From NCBI GenBank assembly GCA_026545225.1, contig CM048851.1, positions 30,937,956 to 31,001,955 on the forward strand: 64,000 bases of DNA, in the 5' to 3' direction. The position numbers and the translations under genes are program-made. Positions 43,926 through 56,865 of this stretch are shown here, in pieces (positions within the stretch are counted from its first letter, which is position 1; each line of letters begins with the position of its first letter). Source of the DNA: Cornus controversa. Lineage: Eukaryota; Streptophyta; Magnoliopsida; Cornales; Cornaceae. The notes beneath the pieces are model-generated. The model was given only the letters and a program-made list of their open reading frames with translations. It did no database searches and had not been told where the DNA came from.

Positions 43926-46359
43926 TATCACGCCTCGATTTCTGACTTCCAGAAGATAAGGGTGATTAAGTTACACACCATCACCTCTCACATACAATCA
44001 TCATGAAAACATACAAATGTGAAAGCTATCATTACGCACATAATCACTTATGCGTATACTCATCATCACCTATCTCAGTGGTTCCCACTCTAGTCTATAC
44101 ATCCTCACATACTCATTCTCATTCCAAGTTTCATGAAATTCCAATTTAGCCCAGTTTTGGTCCGTTGGAACCTTTTTCGATTGGCTGAAATCTGGGTTCA
44201 ACTAACCTTCAGTTAACCAATTATGTCAGTTAGCTGGAGAATAGCTTCGGTCGACTGAAAGGGTGCTTTCAGCTAGCTGAAACCCTTCTCCAGACGTCTG
44301 AAACAGGTCCCCCATTTACAAATGCTCAGGATCTCACATTTCGGCTATTGCAAAGAACTAGGCGACCGAAAGTGCCCAGAAATCCCAAAACCTGTACAAA
44401 CCAAGTCCAAGTGTAATCTTTAGCCTCATGCATTCATTCGCAACCCTAAACTTAATTAAAACATCATATAATCCATACATTTACGTTATCTAGATGCTAA
44501 GTCCATACATTTCATAAATATAATCCAAAGCATACATTTTTCTTGAAACATAACACATCTAAAATTTAATCTAAAATGTGCATAACATAATAAAAACATA
44601 CAATCCTTATTTCCAATGGTCACTACCTCAATTTCATACATATAGGGTTTCCAAAAATAAATCAATCATTCATACATTTCTCAAAATCCTACACATGTCA
44701 TGTATGGCGAATACATTTGAAATTAGTATACAAAAGATAGTCCAAATGTAAACGCAACATTACTAACATAGTAGACATGCCACAAACCGACATGGACCTC
44801 TATATACATATATCCAAAGAAAACTTCAAAAGAATCCACTCGAGCCAATCTAAGCCTTATCCTCCACTGGTGTTTTGTCTAAAAAATGTTTGGGAGAAGG
44901 GGGTGAGCATACAACTACGTCCAGTAGAAATGATCCACCCGACTCAACCTAGACTCGAGCAGTTATGCATGAATTTACAATGAAATCTCTACATGATTAC
45001 ATGGCATACTTCAATGATTTTCATGCTTAAAACAATATCATTTTCAAAATCGTGAATGATGCCACACGTCTCCAATTCAGATAAACAGTTTGAAAATGAA
45101 TCACGTTCACAAATAAACTCAACGCCATATATACTCTAAAAACACTTCAACTGGGGACTTTTACTTATCATAATTCCATAGTAAGGGTCTTTTTAAAACC
45201 ACATACTGCTTACGCTCTACGGGATACTAACCCGATTGAAGTGGTATCCGCTTAGCCAAGTTTAGGCCTTACACCCTAGGGCTCCGAACCCTTCTTAATT
45301 CTCACACACGCCTTAAAAATCATAAATTTTCACATAATGCATATTTATCACATAAATGCACAAAATCAAGATTTTCACCAAATTTCCTAAATACATGACA
45401 TATATAAAGTTTATGCACATCAATTTCAACTCAAGCTTATCACAATGCAATTTCACTCATTTTATTGAAATCACAAACAATGCATTTTAAGAAATCTTTT
45501 TTTTATGCATTCATCCCACACATGAGGTCAAATTCCATTTATGATGCCAAATGAACATAATAACTCAACATGAACTCAAAAATAGCATTTGACACATGCA
45601 TATAGCATAACCTCAACCTAGAACATATAAGAGGACCTCAAATTCACAATTAACATCAATCTTTACAAAAAGAAAATCATGAAAACCTCATGTCATAAAT
45701 ATGTGACCTATAGAATCAAAGTAAATAAGAGATTCACACCCCTACCTCAAATCTCAAGTCCTTGAAGCCAAGTTCCAAAATTTCAGCCCTTTCAACTTCA
45801 CCAAAAATGAATTTTGTTCGCTCTAATACGTAGCCCTTGCCGAATAGATCAATTCCCTTACCTTCGATATTCTCCAAATCATTGCCCAACACTATTGAAA
45901 CGAAGAGAGAAGGAAGAGAGATGAAATGCGAGAGTGAGAGAGATATTTAGCTATGTATCTAATAGCTAAATCCCAACCCTTTAGATATTTATAATATCTA
46001 GCACATAAAATGATCGAAATACCCTTGGGTCACTTAACGTATCCTCCCGACCTCCGTTTTCAATTTTAAAAGCTGCTATGGCTTCAAAATCGCTTCTTTA
46101 ACTCATTTAACATTTTGTTTGGTTTTAAAAAAATATAATATTTTTAAAAAAAAAATTCGGATTCCCGGGTTCATTCGACCTGCGTCCCGGGCCCTATTGA
46201 CCCTAAAATCTCAAATTCCTCCAAATGATCCCAAAACCTCTAAACAACTTCCCAAACATGTTCCTACATTTAAAACATATTAAACATCATTTAAAATGTA
46301 TTTATGGCAAAAATGACGAAATAAAATAAAACCAGTCAAAATTGGATCCGGTCTCTACA
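43926..46359 (-). mobile_element. Solo LTR C, about 2.43 kb, long-LTR family
   Basis: The minus strand begins TGTAGAGACCGGATCCAATT at 46359. The left end (plus strand TATCACGCCTCGATTTCTGA) aligns with that of LTR B at 53654 (TGTCACGCCCTGATTTTTGA). The flanking 5-mers ATATA (43921-43925) and ACATA (46360-46364) agree at 4 of 5. Internal matches to LTR B include ATGCCACAARCCGRCATGGA and the AAATTGGAYCCRGTCTCTACA-type end. No coding sequence. Older than a recent insertion. Confidence 0.75.
44155..44400 (-). repeat. Copy-specific short repeats in LTR C (CAGYYRRCTGAAA)
   Basis: Imperfect, partly palindromic words such as GGCTGAAAT, TTCAGTTAACC, GGTCGACTGAAAG and TCAGCTAGCTGAAA recur eight or more times, some 230-470 bases from the LTR 3' end. 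Confidence 0.65.
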
Positions 46360-46364
46360 ACATA

Positions 46365-46600
46365 TACTCTCCTTACAACACTCACTAAGCCCCTAGATCT
46401 TTATTCTCCCTCTGCTTTTTTCCTCCCTACCTTTATTTATAGAATCTCCAAACACATTCATTGTTGCGTAAGGATTACGATTCTTTAAAGCCCAAAACAA
46501 CTTGTACTCCAAAAATTAATCATTAAAATACAACTCTATATAGAAACCCAATTATAATAGGAATATGAGCCATGTCATGCTCTGATTTCCTAAACTCAGC
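46365..46600 (-). repeat. Copia-like LTR fragment interrupted by LTR C
   Basis: It resembles the 489-bp solo LTR at 21309-21797 (TTTATTTATAGAATCTCCAA, GGATTACGATTCTTTAAAGC, TACAACTCTATATAGAAACC versus their counterparts there). The other half was not recognised left of 43921. From 46600 to 47286 nothing is recognisable. Confidence 0.55.
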
Positions 46601-47286
46601 TTGTGATAAAAAGAATAAATTAAAATTAAAATTTTTAATTTCAACACCCTTGAACTTGGATTTTTTTTTTGTTCTTAAAGAAATTTGTTTTTCTCAAGAT
46701 TAAAGTAACTGGGCATTGTTCCATTATGATTTCATTAAACAAATAATTTTATTGGAAAGAGGGATCTAAGATACACAATTTTTCTTTTTTTAAAAAAGAA
46801 ACATCCAATTCAAATTTAAAACAAACGAGTTATGAATTTTTTAAATCAAGGGGTTGAAGGATATTTTTTTTTGAAGAGAGGGAAATACAATCAATAGATA
46901 AGTAAATACAACTCTAGATAAATCGATTTAACCTAACTTAAATAAATTAGTAAAACCCACAGTGGTCCATGCATCATACAAAGTTCCAACACGAATATAA
47001 TAAGATTTAAGTTAATTACAAGACAACATCCTTGATTTGTTATATGTTCGAAAAAGTAAACTAAAGTATCATAAGATGACTAAATCTCCATCCAGAATAT
47101 GGCAGAACGTCGTCACACTAGGCTATCTACTTGGCAGTATCATCTCTCATATCTGGAAAATCTGTTGGGGGGGTGAGCTTTTTTGAAAAAGCTTTGTAGA
47201 TGGTATTCTAACAAAGCAGTAATTCATAAAATGGACAATGTGCACAATTCATAAAATAGACAATGTGCACACATATACGATGATAT

Positions 47287-47540
47287 TATAGAGAAGCAGA
47301 GGTAGTGTATTTGAATGTAATGACTCACACACTTTTCATTTATAATACAGGTAAATATATACAAGATGAAAGGCTTGAGTTAAGCCTGAAAATAAGGTTA
47401 TCCTATAACTGCATAATAGATATACATTAACGTCTATGAGCTGTACAGATTACCCATCAAGAAATTGAAAATGCAGAATCAGATTTCAGAGATTTAGAGG
47501 CTTGATCTGCTGTGTTAGTTTTGGAGAATTAATAGTTTTC
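47287..47540 (-). repeat. 3' LTR of the Copia element
   Basis: Shares about 96-97% identity with 51604-51857, both containing GAGAAGCAGAGGTAGTGTAT and CATTAACGTCTATGAGCTG. Confidence 0.93.
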
Positions 47541-47559
47541 CTTATATGCCACGGCAAGA

Positions 47560-49550
47560 GCCAATCTTGGAATGTAAATTTTGAAATTTTTGTCGTGACT
47601 TTGTGAGCAGATCTGCCAATTGGTCTAATGTGTGTACATGATTGACAGTTAAACGTCCCATTTTTACAAGATCACGAACAAATAAGAGATCAATTTCAAT
47701 ATGCTTCATTCGTGTATGTTGAACTGGATTTAGGCTGAACTGAGTGGCTCCAATATTGTCGCAGAATAATTATGGTGTTTGCATAAGTTTTATTCCAAGT
47801 TCATGTAGGAGGGAATGAAGCCAAACTGTTTAAGAGGTTGCTGCAACTAAGACACGAAATTCAACTTTTTTGGAGGACCTTGAGACAACTTTTTGTTTGC
47901 GAGCAGACCATGAAATTGGGTTTGAGCCAAGGAATGTGATGAACGTCGTTGTGGAGACTCTTGTATCAGTATTGGCAGCCTAGTCTGTATCAACATATGT
48001 GACTAATTCTAGTGGACTGTTCTTCTGGATGAGTATGTCGTGAAACATTGTGTTCTTGAGATATCTCAATAGTCTTTTGGTTGCAATCCAATGAGAAGAT
48101 GCCGATTTGTGTATGAATTATGAGAGCCTATTAACTGTGAAGGAATGTCAGGTCTTGTGAGGCATAGATATTGCATGGCTCCAATTATTCTTCAATATTC
48201 AGTGTTGTTTGTAGGTTCGGATCCATAATTCAAAGTGAGATGTTTACTTGTCGACATGGGTGTTTGTATTTCTTTTGCTCCATCCATTAAAGTTTTTTTG
48301 AGCAGGTCTCGGATGTATTTGTGTTGCGAGATGAAGACTCCTTTGGGTATAGGGACAACTTCAATACCTAAAAAAAAATAGAGATCTCCCATGTCTTTTA
48401 CAAAGAACTTGTGGCTGATTTGTTTGATGATGCCTGTAACAAAACTCGATGTATTCCCTGTTATAATTATGTCATTGACATACACAAGACAATAGCATCG
48501 GACATTGTTAGATGAATAAATGAAGAGGGATGTATCCGTAGCTGAGTGCACAAAACCAAGGCAGAGGAGTACATCTCGAAGTGCCTTGTACCATTGCCGT
48601 GGGACTTGTTTCAACCCATAAATGGTTTTTTTCAATTTGCAAACAAAATGTGGCTTGGATTTGTCTTCAAAACCTGGAGGTTGATGCATAAACACAGTCT
48701 CATCAAGGCTTCCGTGAAGAAAAATATTATTGATGTCGAGTTGCCTTAGTGACCACCCATTCATGACATCAATGGAAATAATTAGCCTGATAGTTGCTGG
48801 TTTTACAACCGGACTGAACGTCTGGGAATAATCAATTCCGGGTCTTTGGTGGAACCCTTTAGCAATTAAACGTGTTTTGTGCCTATTGATAGTTCCATCA
48901 GGATTTCTTTTGATTCAAAAAACAAACTTGCAGCCAACAAGGTTTTGTCCAGAAGTAGGTGGAACAAGTTCCCATGTTCCATGATTAATCAAGGCTGTAA
49001 TTTTCTCAAACATTGTTGTGCGCCACAATGGATCCTTTAGTGCTTGACTAACACAAATTGGTTCAGTCGATTCAGGTATAGGGTGTTTGGTGGTAGTATG
49101 AAATTGCTTTGGACAAAAAATGTTGTTCAAGGACCCTGTAGTCATACTATAAGTCCTTTGAGAAACAACTGGAGGTGGAGAGTTTACCTGAGTTGGTGAG
49201 GTGACTGTTGTGTTGTCTCGATCCGGAGGAAGGAGAGGACTTTCTTCTTGTACTGGTGTGATGTTAGGCCCAAGTGGAAGTTGGTTATTTGCAGGTGGAA
49301 TTTGGAGTAGAAGTCCAAAGAAGCAGGGAGGTGTCTCGGGGGTGTTGGGCTTTTGAGCTGGCTGTGTATGAGTTTCAGGACATATGGTCTCATCAAATGT
49401 GACGTGTCGAGACACATGTAGGCATTGAGTTGGTATGTGATAGCAAAGGTAGGCACTTTGGGTTGTTGAGTAGTCAATAAACACATAGGGAACAAATTTT
49501 GGTTGAAGCTTGTTGTTGTTGTTGTAAGGCTTAAGCCAAGGGAAACACAA
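47560..49550 (-). pseudogene. Integrase tail, reverse transcriptase and RNase H region of the Copia element
   Basis: Contains the Pro-rich linker (about 49150-49400), the RT start (WELVPPTSGQNLVGCKFVF), RT core words ([38 protein letters not shown]) and an RNase H-like part towards 47600. Fossil with several breaks. Confidence 0.85.
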
Positions 49551-49945
49551 GCAACCAAATGATCTAAGTTTAAGATAATTTGGTGCTTCATTAAACAGGC
49601 CTTGAAAAGGGGATTTGTGGTCAAGAATAGGTGATGGCAGCCTGTTAATTAGATACGTTGCAGTAGCAACCGCATAGGACCAAAATTTTGAGGGAAGACC
49701 GGCGTGAGTAAGGAGTGTTTTTCCTGTTTCGACAATGTGTTTATGTCGACGCTCTGAAACTCCATTTTGTTGTGGAGTGTGTGGCGCTGTGGTGTAATGG
49801 ATGATACCGTGAAGAGTGAGAAAGGATTGAAGGGTAGTGAATTCTCCTCTATTATCAGAGTATAAGCTCTTGATTTTTGTATTGAATCAATTTTCAATCA
49901 TTTTACAAAATTGTGGAAAAATGATTCTGACATCAGATTTATTTT

Positions 49946-50584
49946 TCAAAGGGAAAACCAAGCATATTTGGTGAAGTGATCAATGAAGATCACATAGTAT
50001 GTGTGACCTTGTATGCTTGTTTGTGGGGATGGACCCCAAACATCCGTGTATATTAAATCAAAAGGAGATGAGCTTGTGAGTCCATGTTTATGAAAAGGTA
50101 ATCTATGAGATTTATTCATTGAGCAGGAAATACAAGTATGAGAAGTGGAAGAATTTTTATCAATAGGAAGTGAAAAAGACTTGATAAGTCTAGTAACAAC
50201 AGTGGAGGAGGGATGACCAAGACGTTGGTGCCAACCATTTATTAAAGTGCGTTCATGGACCATATCAATGGGTTTGACATCATTGGTTTGTGGTAGAGGG
50301 TAGACTCCATTTTCACACTTGCCTTGAAGAAGAGTCTCCTTCGTCCTTTGGTCATTGACAAAAAAAATAGTAGGATGAAACTTAAGAAACATGTTATTGT
50401 GTTTTGTAAAATGATGAACTGAGATTAGATTTTTGTTAATACTCAGAACACAAAGTGTGTTTTGAACTTGAAAATTTCGTTTGGGAAAAGGCAAAGTGAG
50501 AGAACCTGAATGAGTGATTTTTAAACCTGAACCATCTTCGATAAGCACCTCATCTATTCCATCATACTCCGAGTGCAACTGCAA
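49946..50584 (-). pseudogene. Integrase region of the Copia element
   Basis: A GAG-pre-integrase segment (WHQRLGHPSS ... CISCSMNKSHRLPF) followed by the start of the rve core (DLIYTDVWGPSP, YYVIFIDHFTKYAWF). Fossil coding sequence. Confidence 0.88.
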
Positions 50585-50698
50585 ATTGGAAACTTTAGAG
50601 GTGATGTTATGAGAAGTTGTTGAGTCGATTGAGTCGATTAGCCACCTCTGATCTAGACTGGAGTTGGTAGTTGTGCAGTTGGCTGAGGCTTTATGAGG

Positions 50699-51540
50699 TT
50701 ACAACTGTGGACAGTATTTTGCAACATAGCCAAGTTGCTCACAGTATTGGCACTTTGGTGTGTATCTCTGTTGTTTAGAGTTGCGGGGCTTTGACTTGGA
50801 ATCATTTTTCTGGTTTGAAGAGGAGGATGACTGCTGTTTGCTTGAGAGCTTGAAATCTTTACGTTGCGTGTTGTTAGTAGTGATCACCATGGATTGATTG
50901 ATGTTGTCAAACCTCTTGAGATAGGACTCATATCCTATGAGAAGATCATGAAGTTCTTCAAAAGATAATGACGATTCTCGGGCACAGATTGGTGCTATAA
51001 TTTCTTTGTACTCATGGCCTAGACCATTGAGAACATATAATGTGATATCATCGGTAGAGAAAGGGGCATCAATGAGAGCCAATTCATCTGCAATGATTTT
51101 TATAGAATGTAGAAATTCTGTAACAGTGCGTGAACCACGCTAAATGAAAGTGAGATCCTCCTTGAGTTGCATGACTCTTGTTCTAGATCGACTAGCATAT
51201 AGCTTGGTCAATTTGCTCCAGGCTTGATAGGATGTTTTAGAGGCTGCTATGAAGGGTATCGCAACATTTGTCACCGAAGTGAGAATAGCATTCAGGATTA
51301 GTTTATCCTGTTTAAACCACTGATTAAACGAGGCAATGATTGCTGCATCAGGGGTCGTGGTTGAGGGTTATGGTGGGCATGGGATTGTTCCATCAACATA
51401 GCCATATAGATTATAGCCAAGAAGAAGGGACTCAAATTGCGCATGCCAAGAGGGATAATTTGTTGGGGTGAGTCTAGTTGTAATCTGCTGATTGGCGTTG
51501 ATGGTTACAGGAGAGATAGTAGAGTTTGCCATGTGCGGAA
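50699..51540 (-). pseudogene. gag region of the Copia element
   Basis: A UBN2/retrotran-gag-like segment ending in a CCHC-type zinc knuckle region (CQYCEQLGYVAKYC). Fossil coding sequence. Confidence 0.8.
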
Positions 51541-51603
51541 GGTGGAGGAGAAATAATAAAGGATTAGAATTTTACTCGTTGGAGATAGGGCAATTTGATA
51601 CCA

Positions 51604-51857
51604 TATAGAGAAGCAGAGGTAGTGTATTTGAATGTAATGACTCACACACTTTTCATTTACAATACAGGTATATATATACAAGATGAAAGGCTTGAGTTAA
51701 GCCTGAAAATAAGGCTATCCTATAACTGCATAATAGATATACATTAACGTCTATGAGCTGTACAGATTACCCATCAAGAATTTGAAAATGTAGAATCAGA
51801 TTTCAGAGATTTAGAGGTTTGATCTGCTGCGTTAGTTTTAGAGAATTAATAGATTTC
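51604..51857 (-). repeat. 5' LTR of the Copia element
   Basis: Direct repeat of the left LTR. On its inner side the minus strand reads TGGTATCAAATTGCCC, the primer-binding site. Confidence 0.93.
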
Positions 51858-51899
51858 ATTATAGATATAACATGTTAGCAAGTGGGTAAAATAATATCA

Positions 51900-52700
51900 T
51901 CAATTTACATTCATAGTTAAAGCCATATGATTAAGCAATAACAGATCAAGCAAATTTCAACTCTGATATTTAAGGAATTAATTATATTTTATCCCATCAT
52001 TTCCAAAAAAATATAAATCACAATACAAAAATATAATTCTGGGCATTGTCCGTAGTTCCGTACATTTATCAATTACATTCTATGCACTTACAAAGGTAAG
52101 CCATGTAGATTATGTGCACTTACATGAGGTAAGTCACTTAAATTCCGTGCACTTATTTAAAATCAAGTCACGTAGCATTGCCAATTTTATGGGCTACTAA
52201 CCCGATGGAATTCGACACCACTTGACCAAGTTAGGTCTTTTCCCCCTCAGTTTTTGGTACAACCCCGTCAACCAAATCAATTTCCATGTAATGCGAATAC
52301 TCCAATCAACTCAAATGAGTAACAAATCACATGATGTTTCTCTCCATGGAAGCATTTTATCAAACATGACGAGGGCAATCTTTCACAAAAAGAAAACATA
52401 TTTCCAAGGTACGATACTCTTATAAATCACGAATTAGAACATGAAAACCATATATGCCGCTATTATGTCACACATGTCATTGAATAAAATTCATCTCAAG
52501 TCTTGTATACATAATACATATAGCAGTAAGTTGAATTCAGAAAATGTCGTGTATATAAGCAAAGCATATCTAGAGCATGTGATAACTAAATTCACATTAT
52601 ACATACACACACTAACATACACTTAGCCTTACATATTCACCAAAGTTCCAATAGATTCATAAAATGCACACACTAAGTCAATTTGGAAACTCACATGTTA
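51900..52700 (-). repeat. Truncated long-LTR copy D
   Basis: GGGCTACTAACCCGATGGAA and GACCAAGTTAGGTCTTTT at 52190-52241 match 45219-45275 of LTR C. It also has its own array of about three 33-bp units (GTGCACTTACATGAGGTAAG type) at 52076-52170. The ends are not defined. Confidence 0.55.
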
Positions 52701-52741
52701 GGAGGCATCAACTAATATATCTTTTGTCCATATATATATAT

Positions 52742-53653
52742 ATCATGGTAAGTACTGAAGACATGGTTCATCAAGTCAATGACTGCTACTGGTGTATTTG
52801 TTAGACCAGACAACATTATTAGGAACTCATAATGCCCGTACCGAGTGAAGAAAACAGTTTTGAGAACATCCTCCCCTCTAAATCCCAACTAATAATACCC
52901 AAACCTCAAATCTATCTTTGAAAAACACTTCGAATCCTTGAGTTGGTCGAACAAATCATCAATCCTTGGTAAAAGATATTTGTTCTTAATGCTAACTTAG
53001 TTTAGCTTCTGACAATTAATGCAAAGACATAAGGATCCGTCCTTCTTCTTAGTGAAAAGTACCAGAGCCCCCCAAGGCGAAGAGCTAAGGCGTATAAAAC
53101 CCTTATCTACTAGTTATTGCAATTGCTCTTTCAACTCTGCCGTTGCCATATGGTATGGTGCTATAAAGACAGGCACAGTACTTGATATGACATTGATAGA
53201 GAACTTCATTTTTCGCTATGGAGGCAAATCAACCAAGTTATCTGGAAACACATCTATGAAGTCTTACATCACTAATGACAATTCCCCAGGTGTTATTTCT
53301 CTTTCCTCGGCTAATAGACTAGCCAAGAAGAAACTATGACTCCTTCAATCACTGAGACCATGTAAGGATGAGGCATATGTATCACCTTGCTCCCCCATAA
53401 AATAAAAATAGTCTCCCTCAGGTGTGCACATTGTCACTCTCCCCTGATAATAATCAATGGTGGCCCGAAAAGTGGATAGCCAATCAATCCCCAACATAAC
53501 GTCAAAAGTGGTCATATCTAAAAGAATGAAATCAAATACTAGTCAACAACTTGTGACCTCTAACTCACAAGATCAACAAACTCTACCAAAAGTAACCGTA
53601 CCTCCAACTGGTGTGTCCACACTTAAAATAGACTTTAAAGGCTCCACCTCTAA
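52742..53653 (-). mobile_element. Gypsy (Ty3-type) fragment: protease and RT part
   Basis: Minus-strand words: FDVILGMDWL (protease C-side), [38 protein letters not shown] and FFTRYGHYEFLIM (RT core of Ty3/Gypsy). Fossil with several breaks. It continues across LTR B in the gag fragment at 55934-56865. Confidence 0.85.
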
Positions 53654-55933
53654 TGTCACGCCCTGATTTTTGAGTCACTAGAGACTCCGTCTCCGAGCTC
53701 GAATCCCGAGGGTGAGTCCATCCATTAAGTCCTAATGAACTATCTCAACCTTCAATTACCACAAAAGCTTAATCACACACAAACGGTTATATCTGTGTAA
53801 CTCAACATCAACTCGTCTCAATGGGCCCCACACATGCACATCCATACAATACTCCTCTCATCGATTCAGCTGTGGATGACGATCCATCGTAATGGAGATT
53901 ACGATGTATCATAATCTATGATACATCGCAGATGTATTGCTATATCCTGCCAAATGTGCTGGTTTTAACTTATTTTTCTCAACATTTCCACGATCCATCG
54001 TCATGGGGATCTTGATGTATCACTGGATTATAATCCATTGTAATAGAGATTAAGATGCATTGTAATCACTTGATTGCAATTTCTGCAGAATTCTCAAGTG
54101 ATTAACAACCTATACAATTCATGTCCAATTTCATTCTTTATCCTCGTATCATCCCATGCTACATTGAAATGTAAATAAAATGTTATAAAATCACGCATCT
54201 CATGCATTTGATCCAAAACATGCATTACATTAAACATTTCTCCAAAATCCATAAGTTGTCCATATGGGTTACATGAGAGAATCCAAAGTATAAGTAGTTT
54301 GTTCATAACAACAATTTATATGAAAATCTACATGCCACAAGCCGGCATGGATAACAATATATACAACATCCAAAATATCTCAAAATACTACAAAGAACTC
54401 CACTTGGATATTCAAGTTACGTCCATCATCGGTGCCTTATCTGTAAAAGTTTTTTTTTTTTGGGGGGGGAGGGGTCAGCAAAACAACTAGCTCAATAGGA
54501 ATGCCCCAACCCATCTAGGTTACTCTACATGACATATTCCATGTTTTCATGCCAAATCAACTTAATGAAATTCATATACATATACAATTGAAACTTTTCT
54601 CACGCTTAACAGTTAAACATATAAACATCTTATTCGATCACAATCTGATACTTAAACATAATTGGTCAACTCCGACGGTTATGTAGTGTTGGACAACTCT
54701 GACGACACTCTTATGATTGGTTAACTCAGACGATCATACATTCTTAGCAATATATTGGTATTGCCCTTGTGATTGGACAACTCCGACGATCACGAAATTG
54801 GGGTATGATTGGGCATCTCTGATGATCATCCTATTGTGGATAATTCACCACTTCAATAACATGGTTGGACAAATTCAAATTTTCATGTAAGACACACTTG
54901 GACAAACCTCCGATATACACATATACATGCTCATTAGGCACATATAACACATAATATACTTTTCATGCTCTTATATACACATTCATGCTCTATGTAGATT
55001 CTAGCATGCATTGCATTCTCACATATCATATATAAACACCTTTGTGTCCAAATTCACACATAAACTTCATACATGTACAATAGGCCACATATGTCAATCT
55101 CATGCTCACAAATTCATACATATTGCATGTATACATTCATAAATATCATATATCACAACATGAACAATATTAAAATGTATAAAATCACAATGGAAGGGGA
55201 AAAGACAATATCACACAACCCCACCATTTTTCCATCAGGCTAACTCAAACTCACCCCAAACCTAAGAATTGATGAATAAGAGAGAAGAAACACCCCTACC
55301 TTAAGTTTGAAGCTCTTCTAGCCAAAACTCTAGAAGTCACCAAGCTGTAAATTCTTTAAATCTGGACTTTGTTCGGTTTAAAATATAGCCCTTGACTTGT
55401 AGAACAAGTTGTCCTTTTTTGGAAACTTTTAAATCTAAGCCCTAGGGCTCCAAAATGAAGAGTGAAGTAGAAAAAATAAAGAGAAAGGAGAGAGGAGTGT
55501 TTGGCCAGCTATCTCAAGATTTTCAAATGGATGGGATTCCAACCACACATATATTTAAAATATCTCAAGCATGAAATAACCAAAATGCCCCCAGGCCACT
55601 TAATGTACCCTCCCGACCTCCGTTTTCGATTTCAAAAGCGACTACAACTCCAAAATCACTTTCTTAACTCTTTTAACATTTCATTTGGTTTGAAACCATA
55701 AATAAATTTTTTCAAAAAATTTTCGGATTTCCAGGCCCACCCAACCCGCGTCTTGGGCCCTACTGACCTGAAAATCTCAAATTTTACCAAACGCTCTCAA
55801 AAATTTCCCGAACCTCTAAAAAAGCTCCCTAACATGTTTTTCATATTCAAAACATACATAAAATCATTTAAATTCTATTTATGACAAAAATGATGAATAA
55901 AAAAAAAGTTCAAAATTGGACCCAGTCTCTACA
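53654..55933 (-). mobile_element. Solo LTR B, 2,280 bp, inserted into the Gypsy fragment
   Basis: On the plus strand it begins TGTCACGCCCTGATTTTTGA and ends CCCAGTCTCTACA. The flanking 5-mers TCTAA (53649-53653) and TCCAA (55934-55938) agree at 4 of 5. It separates the gag and protease parts of a Gypsy element. It is of the same family as LTRs A, C and D. No coding sequence. Confidence 0.85.
53865..54075 (-). repeat. Copy-specific short repeats in LTR B (CGATCCATCGTAATGGAGAT)
   Basis: Six or more variants of GATCCATCGTMATGGRGAT or its complement-like forms, 210-420 bases from the LTR 3' end. A second diverged array, GATTGGWYAACTCMGACGATC, lies at 54655-54850. Confidence 0.7.
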
Positions 55934-56865
55934 TCCAAACCCAAAGCAAATGTAAAGTCAGATTAAATGAATGAATGGGATGCACTTTAATCTAATAGTA
56001 CTCTAGCCCAAGAATTGAACAATAAGAATGTACCTCAAACGTCTAATGGACCCGCCAGAGTCTATGTGGGGAGGACTACAGAAGCCCGACCCTGAATCCT
56101 CTGGCCTCGCTGGCCTCTTCCTATGAAATCCTGAATGATGACCCAAAAACCCAGTAGTAGCTCCCCTCATAAGTTTAGAACTCTGAATAGAGGGTGTAGG
56201 CTATGGTGGTCTGTGACCTGACTGAGTTGGGGAAGACTGTATAGGGCGTGCATGCGATCCCGTCGCACTCTAAGTGTATTGTGTCTGAGGGTAATGCCTC
56301 ATCATATGACCTGGCTAGCCACACCCATAACAAACCCTCTGATATTTGTCCGATATGGGGTGTACCTGCGGGCACTTAAATCGATAATGGCTCAGTTGGC
56401 AGCAATGGTGGCACACCACCTGTCCCAGTTAAGACCTCCCAGACATAAAAACTGGTGGTGTCAACTATACGTGCCGTTGCCCCGTAGAATATAAAGTACT
56501 TTCTCGCTGCTTCTTTATAGGGCAACTCTCAGTTTGCAAACTATAACTCTTAAGCCAATACTTGGATTCCCAAAACCCTCTGAATCTCTCTAAATTCCTC
56601 TTAATAATCATGGCCCTCTCAACCAACTCTGAGTAGACACGAATCTTCAAAGGTATAATCCTATTCCTGATAGCCTCTCTGAGTCCCCTCTCAAACCACA
56701 TGGACTTCTTGTCCTCAGTAGCTACCGATTCTAGTGCAAAACGGGACAATGACGTGAAATTTACCTTATTTTGGATCATTGTTATGTCATGTTGCTCCAA
56801 ACCCAAGAACTCCTCCATCATTGCCACCCTCATAACCTCTGGGGTTGTCACAAGGTTTTCTTTAA
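55934..56865 (-). mobile_element. Gypsy fragment: gag and zinc-knuckle part
   Basis: Minus-strand words VMRVAMMEEFLGLEQHDITM, RFALESVATEDKKSMWFERG (gag) and two cysteine-knuckle segments (CHHCCQLSHYRFKC; CYGCG) near 56300-56420, then a polar linker to 55940. It is the 5' half of the element whose protease and RT lie at 52742-53653. Confidence 0.8.

Larger units (their letters stand above)
47287..51857 (-). mobile_element. Copia (Ty1-type) LTR retroelement with both LTRs, broken
   Basis: Two LTRs of about 254 bp (47287-47540 and 51604-51857) enclose gag, integrase, then RT and RNase H on the minus strand, the Copia order. A tRNA-iMet-like primer site (TGGTATCAAATTGC) abuts the right LTR. Recognisable words: zinc knuckle CQYCEQLGYVAKYC; HQRLGHPSS and DVWGPSP in integrase; [20 protein letters not shown] and [12 protein letters not shown] in RT. 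The LTRs differ at about 8-9 of 250 positions, so the insertion is geologically young, on the order of one to a few million years. The coding part is a fossil with several breaks. No clear target duplication. Confidence 0.93.

Noticed and set aside
47560-51540. Reading the Copia element as a host gene (RT and integrase words)
   Set aside because: Flanking LTRs, primer site and gene order identify it as a broken retroelement.
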